Shown here piece by piece: positions 43,435-52,400 of a stretch of 64,000 nt of DNA. The stretch is taken from positions 4,297,001 to 4,361,000 of the forward strand of contig WPIO01000016.1 in assembly GCA_009760855.2 (NCBI GenBank), given 5' to 3'. Position 1 is the stretch's first letter. Each line of letters begins with the position of its first letter. The stretch is from Cristatella mucedo (Eukaryota; Bryozoa; Phylactolaemata; Cristatellidae). The position numbers and the translations under genes are program-made. The notes under the pieces are model-generated. The model saw nothing but the letters and a program-made list of their open reading frames with translations. It was not told the origin of the DNA and did no database searches.

Positions 43435-46400
43435 CACGTAGGCACACGCACAGACGTAGAGCTGTTGAATTTGGCCGCTTACTTCCTCGGGTTGGCGACC
43501 CATTTGAGCCTTTGCATGAGTGTTTACTTAATTACCTATGGCAATTAATAGATTGTATTCGAAGATTGCTCGCCTACGATGTTGTACCTTTTTAATTGTT
43601 TGTGCCACTGCATTGCTTCACTTTTTCTGCTGCGCATATCATACTACGAATGTAAAGGCAGCCACGAGAGCAGAGCATATTTGCTCTCGTGCAGGGTCCA
43701 TCCCAGCCGACAGCGACTGGTTGGCCATTGCCAGGCCGGTGATAGAAAAGCGCATTCGGAAGTATGCTGAGGACGAAATTCACTTCAATCTAATGGCAGT
43801 CGTATCCGACCGAAAGATGATCTGTGAGCAGCGACTTAATGAACTTCTAATGGTATGTAATAGCAGGCAGTTGGAGTGATGAGCAGCAGAACGTCATATT
43901 TTGACAGCATGATTGCTTTGCTCGATGTCTTAATGTGAGAGGTCGAGTTCGATTAATATTGCGTATTTGCTTGTCTGGGACGCTCTCCTTGTACCTGCTT
44001 TCTATAGCGTACAACTTTTAAAATGTTATGTTTTTTGCTTGTGCTCTCTTTACAGCAATCTTTTTTGAAGCGAAACTCATGGATTTTTTCTAGCAAAACC
44101 TCGTGCTTCTTCAGCAGCTTCATTTAAATAGCGGCAGAAGAGCCTGAATCGTGAAGAGCGAGCGCCTTACCCCGGGCTACGATCCAGGGGCGCCATTCTT
44201 TTGTCAGAAGCCTTGTCCTTCCTAATGGGCCAATAATCTTGATGTAGCTGTTGCAGTTTTAGCTTATATAGCTTGTTTGATCCCACTAGTGGCATCTGGC
44301 GTTGCATTTGCAGGCATCCAGCGAAGGTTTTAATAGTACATGTTATCCAACCTGGTCTAAGCATCGGCGTAAGTAAGCACCACTTGCCCGAAAGTGCTGC
44401 TTAATTCTCTGGCGTCCTTAGTGACCATTTGAGTCAGCAGAGGTGCTTTTGCCTTGCAGCATGCATATGCAGATCTTCCAGCAATGTTTAAAAGATTTTA
44501 GGCAAGTGCTAGAGCTTTAGCATGCATCTTAGCCTCGACTGAAATCAGCAGTCTGACGACGATATGTTCTATCATCTGAAGCTTAAAATCACTGTCGCAA
44601 GCATCTTTCGTTTGTGACTTGTCAGCCATAGCTGACCACAGCTTTCGTTCTGCTGAATCGCATGAGATATTTAAAATATTCTTCTTTAGTATTAAGTGAA
44701 GTTGGTATTTTCCGAGCCTGAGCACTCGAGTTAGATCCAAACGGCTTGAATAGGATCATTCATCTGCTAGATAGTAGGTAGTTTTTGCTCCAGTGTAAGC
44801 TGCAATGTGCCGAGGGTGCTTCGCCTGGTCCTTGTTTTTTTTGCTTTCTTAGAAATCATTGTAAGCATAAAGCTTGTTTTATTTTTTTTTAAATGTCCAA
44901 CGTGCACGCTCCGAGAAAAAGTATCTGTAACGTCGAATGCTTGGTGGAGGGGGCGTACCCTAAGCTGTGTAGCCAACTGCACAACTGCGATTCGGTGCAA
45001 AAAGCACGCCATAAGCAGGTCGCCTCGCCTTAAGCGTTTCTGGTGATACACTACCACTATTTACCATTACCTAGGGGTCGTGAGTTCGTGGCTTGAACTG
45101 GACCGAGATACGAAGTATAAATAGTGGGTTTTACTTAACTTTATTCACAAACGCACACAATGTTGCTGTGCACCTGATTCAATGTTATCCCCCCTCAGTA
45201 CTCGCAAGCACTCGCCATGACAAGTGCACTGACCATGCCCTATTCCCAGGGCGATCTTACAGACGAAATAATTAGCAGCGCTGGTTTGGGCTTCCAGTGG
45301 CTCACTCAGCAGGAACCCCTAGTGCCCCGAACGCCGCCACCCACCCACCCCCCCCCCGAACCCCCGGGGGTGTCCTAGGGTCCACGGCAAGGGGGGACTG
45401 TCGTACAACCTTATCTGCAGTCCTAAATCTAAACTATAAACCTCAACCTAAAGCATGAACATGCCAAACCGTTTATCTGCCACAAAACCTAAACACTAAA
45501 GCTGCCAGAACCATCAGGCAGTGACTTCTCTATAAAAAAAAAACTTCCCTACATGGCGATATGCTATACATCTGCTAGCGACTATAAACGTTGTCTTGTG
45601 ATGCTTAAGGCTCAGGCTGCCACGATACCTAGGTTTTGTTAGCAGAGTAAGCATACACTGTCGGCCATACTTTTTGCTGCACTTCTACTCAAGTGAGTAT
45701 GGTGTATTTCAGCGGGTAGCTGTTGGATTTACTGTAAATTAATGGTAAATACTGATAAATATGTTTCTGTTGACTCCCCATCAAGAAGCATTGTTTTGAT
45801 TCGTAACTTGTAGCTCAGGACTCCTGAGTGCTGAACTGGGAAGGGGTGGATAGATGAAGGAGGTGCGCGCGCCCTTTGCAACCTAACAACTCTCTTGCCG
45901 ATGGTCAGTTGTGGTTGCGAATGTCTGTAACTGGGCGGGAGATATTGCGTATTTCACCCTTGCCCGTGCTACACGATAAAACGCTAGCTTGATCTGCTTC
46001 CAGGGCAAATCTGTACTTAGCACCTTAAAATATCACCACCGATGCCCTCTTTGGTACGTTTGCTGACGATATTCGTATAATAGAAGGTGTGATATGTTCT
46101 TGGATGTGCTAGCACACGTGGGAAAGGAATTAGGCAGATACCCAGTGACCTAGGCCGCTGCCAGCAGACTGTATCTACACGTGCATGCAGTGCTGGCAGC
46201 TATGGCAAAGTAGGCAGCCTAATTGATTTTGTGAAAGGCCAGCTATTTTCATACCATACTGTGAAGGTTAGCAGCCGAGAGATCGCACTTGGAAGCTGGG
46301 GCTAAATGAGAAAGTCGTCCGAAATAACAATCGAAAACTCTCTAAGCTAAGGACAGTGACTAAACAAGCCTGCATGCATGCGCACGTGTGCCCTCGTGCT

Positions 46401-49400
46401 TTTACCATGAAGGATAAACGGTTTCTGAAAATGTGGGACCGGATGAAGGTCCGTTCTGCACCCGCTTGAGTACACACCAACACACTCGAGCTTATCACTG
46501 GCAGGATCCTCAGCGAGGGCAAATGCTCAACGAATGCAGGTTTATGGCACTTGTAGCAAATTGAGCCCCACTACTTACAAATACTTACAAAAGCCCATCA
46601 AGAAGCATGCCTTGCGTGATGGAAGCCCAAACACTAGACGAACGAAGATAAGAGCCTAGTATTCTTGACCGGCGAAAGTAAGTTCAACACTAATGGCAAC
46701 TGCAAACATGTGTTGGGCTTTTTTGTTTATTTTGGCATCAGTTTCACTTGCTTAGACCCTCGGGTAGATTTTTAAAACTGCCTGAAGCAATAGTCGACCA
46801 GGCGGCCATAGTTAGTTACTCTGGGATACCGGTCCAGTTCTCTAACCGATTGTGCAATCATGGCTTCTCTTCCTGCACGGGTTCACCGCAGTGCTATAAA
46901 GCCTCGGCTTTAAATCGACACTTGCGTGCTGCTCAGGCCGAATCCATGTCCATTGTTTGCAAAGTCTGCTTTGATCGAGAGAGACAGACAGACAGAGAGA
47001 TGGTGCCACCTAGTCCTTGGCTGCCCGAGAATGCCTGAATATGTAAGTGTGACTTTATGTGGATATGCAAAGAAATCGGCAATTTAAAAGAATGCATCCG
47101 GAGGCCATCTGCCGTGGGCCTCAACTTCGATGGGCTGGTTATGCCTGCCTGATATCTGTAAGTCCTAGGAGTTATCTGCCTTCTCTACTGATAGACATTG
47201 AGGCAGTCTTGTTATGAAAACCGTAGTCGATCAGCCTTTCCTGAAATGTGCCGATCCCGAGGCTGCTTTTTCGCTTTCAGAGCAGCATGGACTCGGACGA
47301 TGTGCAGTCTGAGATAGAGCACCTTCGCCAGCGTCTTCAGTTCGAAGAAGCTAAAGCAGCTCGCTACAAGGTAGTGTGTCGCCGAGTGTCTAGCATCCGA
47401 TTTTTCTGTGGGCGTGTCGATAATGCATTGCCTCCTTTTAGTGATGCCTGAAGAAACCTAGCTGTGCAGCAAAGAGTTTGAGGCATTCCATCTGGCTCTC
47501 TGGCGCTCAGTGATTGTTGTGACCTTTTTTGTAGCTGCTGCTTGCCTGGCCCATTTATGCAATTGATTTGTAAGGCTGTGCGTGCAAATCGCTCGCACCG
47601 GTGTCGAAGAGTGCCCAGCAGGTTCCATTGTGGTTGCCTCACTGGTCGCTGTTATGCCATACGTGTAGATTGCCGGTTGCTGTCGCTTTGCTCTTAACAT
47701 GGCAAGTTAGCTAGACGACGGGAGCACGGCTTCTCCATTCAACTGACCTTGGTCTGATGGAATTGGGAATCAGTTTAGTTTTATTCATGTTGCTTATCAA
47801 GCGTGATACCACTCACCATTTGATCGTGTTTCCTTTGCAGCAAGTGTGGGGCGCCGAGGGGGAGATTTAGTTCTCTGACTGCGCTTTATCATATGTAATA
47901 TTATTATTTATGCCTTTGCCAATAGATGCCGGTCTCCACTCACGACTTACCTGTCAGATATGTATTGCTTCTCTTGTGAAAGACCACGATAGTAGTATGG
48001 ACTCAAGGACTCTACTTGCATAATACAAGCCCATCCTAGTGTTGGGAAATGTTCTCCAGCTACCTTTACGTTTCTGTTTACTTTTACTTTTACGCTACTT
48101 TTACCTCTTATGCTGCTTCTTGTGTTGCTTGCTCTGAAGCCACGTGAACACGGCAGTATCCATTGCAAGGGTATCTGCCGGTTGCATGGCCAACATCGAC
48201 CACAGCACGTGAGCAGTATACCCGAATCAAAATGCATTTCGGTGGCTCGTGTTCTGCTGAAGTTAATGTAATGTATCTCCATCTGTAACTCCACAAAGTC
48301 ATAAAGGCTATGTGGTTGCTAGGCAGGAGAGTTTTGTATAGCACACTCACAGACTAAACAGCTTGCGGTCACGCACAAAGAGAAAGTGGGAAGCATAGCA
48401 GAGTCAGGAGAGCAGTTGAGGTGGTGGGTAGCATAGAAGTAGCAGCTCAGCACCGCTGGAAAAGATGTGCCATAGTCGGCAGCAGGAGAGTAGTTGTCAT
48501 TGCATAAGAATTGTGGAACCGAGCTCCACACTCTAGGACCTGCAGAGCTAAAGCTTCTGTTGCCAACGGTCTTTAAGCAGAGGAATGGAACAGCAAGTTT
48601 ATTGTCCACACGGGACCTGAGGGTGCGAAGAGGCTGAAACTGGTGCAGCAGTTCAGCTAGGTACGAAGGAGCCAAGCCGTGGCAGACCTTGTGGATAAGC
48701 TTAAGAACCTTGCTCTATATCCGTTGGTCAACCGGCAGCCAAACCTCTGAGACTTGAAGACTAGCCTGGCAGCCATATTCATAGTCAGCTGCAGTGGTCT
48801 AGTAGCTTTCTTTGGTAGCCCAGCTAAAAAGAAATCACAATAATCAAGCCGAGACAAAACTAAGGAGCTAGTTAAATTTTTTGCATGCCACTGAAGAAGA
48901 CAGCTTCTAATCTTGAATAGGGATCGAACGTGATGGCTAGCTGTAGAAGCAGTCTTCTGAATGAAGCTTTTAAAATTGAGTCAGCTGTCGAAAACGACAC
49001 CTAAATTTTGAGCACGTTGTGATGGTCGCACAACAGCATCACCTATTAGAAGAGCAAAGCCTTTTAATCCAGCCACACGCTTAAGGTGGCCATGTCAGCA
49101 GCAATTCGGTTTTATCATCATTTAGTTTCAAGAAGTTTTCCGACATCCAGGATCGAATGTCGGCAAGGCAAGCATTCAGTTTCTCAGTTGTTGCAGCAGA
49201 TTCCGACGATTTGAATGACGAATACAGCTGAGTATCGTCAGCGTAAAAGTGGTATCCTATTCCATGGGCCTTAATGACTTTTCCCAGAGGTTGAGTATAA
49301 ATGGAGAGCAATAAGCAAGGGACCGAGTACAGACCCTGGAGGGACTCCACAGTTGACCTGTCTCGTGTGTGAGACCTGACCCCCACTCAATACGGATTGA

Positions 49401-52400
49401 ACACGATTGTGTCGAAGGCATGTGACAGATCAAGTTCGTGCTCACTTCAGGAAGCAGAGGAGCAGTGTAGCGATGCACGCAGCCTGCCAAGTAGAAATTG
49501 GAGGCATTGGCCGATCTCTTTCGTGGCACTGCACTCAGCAGATGCTCTCACAAGGCGTGCATGACGTCTTCCTTAAAGTGGCCGTTGCACCAGCAGCGTA
49601 ATTTGCCAGTTGGCCATTCTGTCGGCAAGTGAGCCCTTGGCTGCCAGTTGCATCATAGTCCGCCCTGCTTTTTTTCTCAATGTAGGCAGAGAACGTGAGG
49701 AGACAGCACAACTACATGCCCTTTATCATCGAGCTGCTGAAAGTGCTCGCCTCCAAAGAGAGGCTCGTCGAGCTCGTGCAGGCTGTGAGTAGTGTGCCGA
49801 GAGCTTGTACTCTTGCCGAGCGCGTGTCGAGCGTTCGCTGTCGGTAAAAGCTGGCGGTTGACAACTTTCTCTCGCACCTGCCTTCGCAAAATCCTGTCGT
49901 GCCTGCTTGCTCACCCGGAGTGTGGCATTGATGATGATGATGATGCCGCTAGGTTGGCCTTCCTTCTTGTGCTGTTACCAGAAGACTCCGTCTGCTCTGT
50001 TCTTCTCCATACGCCCACTTCGTGGCCAGGTTTCTGACTCGGTCACTTTGCCACAGTTTAATTTAGCTGATTCGGCGTTTGTGTTGCGGCTCACAAGAGC
50101 CTTAGCCGCCGTCGCCAGTGCTTGCAGTGGACAGTAAATGATCGCCCACTGCACCACTTGAAAGCACGACCTGTAAGTTGTGAAGGGCAAGTGTGTCGAT
50201 TAATTGAGGCACACATAACTATGCAACTCCCGAGTTTCTGGCCTTTCACAGATTTGTTCGCAAATGTCAAGGACAGTCTTCAAACTAGCTATGACAGAGT
50301 AGACTTTCTGCTTGTACACAGGACTAAACTGACAGCCAGTGTCTGCGACTGCCGACTGTGCATGCATTCAGTGGTAAAATAAAATACTCTCTGGTCGCAG
50401 CTGCTGTGGTTTTGAATTCGTCCTGGTAATAAGAGGATATTTCACGATGCCTGGCATTCTAAAGTTATGCACGTCAGCATGTGAACATATTTATTGGCAT
50501 CTCGAAAACAGACAGGCGCTGCTGGTATGTGTGTTAGTGTGACGTCTCACCACGATTCTTTGTGACCTTTGACTGGCCAGGCTTAGAGGCCATAGCTTCT
50601 GCATTGTCTCATCTGCTGTAGCGCATTCCACAGAGCATGAGTTTTCCTGAAAAGGTCTACTACTGGGGTAGGCCGAACACCACCTCTGCCACCGGTCGAT
50701 ATCGCAACGTGGTTGTTCTATGGGATTCAAATCAAGTGACTGGCTGGGCCACCGCATCAGCATCAAACAAGGATTCGTCAATTAGTGTGTTTAGGGCCAT
50801 TATCTTTCTGCCAAATGTAACGACTGCCGTGCAGAGTATTTGAGCTTCGAAATCAATCAGACTTGCTTTATCAATAATAACTTGTGTAAAGCACTTTTTT
50901 TTTTGACGAATCCTTGTTTGGTGTGGATGTGGGGACCCAGCCAGTCGCCTGAATTGAACCTCATAGAACGACCATGAAGGGATATCGACGGGTAGCCGAA
51001 GCAGCCTGCTTGGCCTACACCAGTAGCCGACATTTTCAGTAAAGCTCTGGCTCTGGAACGTGCTACAGCCGGAGAGACAATGCAGATGCTGTGGCCACCG
51101 TGCCTGGCCAGAGAAGGAGGTCATGCAATGTTATGTAGAGTGCCCAGAAAGAGATTTAGTTCTCTGAAGGGCGCTATATCAAATGTATGATTGTTATTAT
51201 TTGATATGTTATTATTATGTATCTTCGTCTGTAACTCCACCAAGACTATGTGGATGTTACGCACGAGAGTTTTATATGGCGCTCACACAGTCTAAGCAGC
51301 TTTCGGTACGCATTCTGAGGTCATATAGAATCGTGGTGAAACGTCACACAATATGCGCACATGCCTACAGCATATGATATGTTTCTGGGCTGCCAATAAG
51401 ATATGTCACGTCATGCGAATAGCTGCCGTATACCTGGCATGATAGGAAACCCTCTTCATTACCCGAATGAATTTACAGCCACAGCAGCTGTGACCATAGT
51501 GTGAGGATTTTTTGCCGTTGAGCCCGTGATTCCAAATTCTGAATTTGTGTGAAACTCGGTCTTGGGTTTTGACTCGGAATTTAGTTGATCGGAGTCAGAC
51601 CTGGCTCGAGGTCCTAATCCTTTATAATAGTGCTACTGTCAGGGTTTATCTTGGGCGCTTTACAGCAGAACGACTTGTTTGCCCGCTTGCTACTTCAATA
51701 TAGAATTGCTATAATTTGCTGCTGGGAAGCTTGCCAAAGCAACTGTGAAAACCATTTCAGACCTGATTTGCACTGAGTGCCCGATTTGTCAACAAGTGTA
51801 GCTAATTGCAATGCTGAAGGCTGTTTACTAATTTCTCTTGAATCTGTGATTCAGTTCAAGACACTTATTGTAGTCTGCAGATGTCATCGGGCTCCCTCCT
51901 GCCTTGCTCCTAGCCTGATTCAGAATAGGATAACCGCTTGGTGCTCTGGTATTCCTTAACAAAGCAGTAAAAAATATATAATTTATCTATATAGTATGCC
52001 CTAAGAGAAGTTAAATCTCTATCCACGAGCTTTGCATATGCCGATAGGCTCGAGCCCACGACATCGGGCATCAAATGCATTCTCCGTGACCTCGGTCTTT
52101 AAAGGCGAGCATCTTAAACCCTGGTTCAAACCAGGCAGCAGTTTATGCAGTCAAGCCCCCTTGCAGGCATTCGGGAACGGCAGGCTAGACGAAGACGAGC
52201 TGCAGCTATTAACTGTTGGCTTTAGGTCTTGCCTTGCACAGCTGTGATGCTGAAAAAGCTAGGCGTGTCCACGAAAGGCGATGACTGCTGACTTGCTTTA
52301 AAAAAGGGGGGCCAATTTACTGTGTTCGGCTGATTCAAGAGCCTCTTATATATGGCAGCAGAAGAGCTCTGGCAGCTGTTGCTGCCGCATGCAGCTAGCA

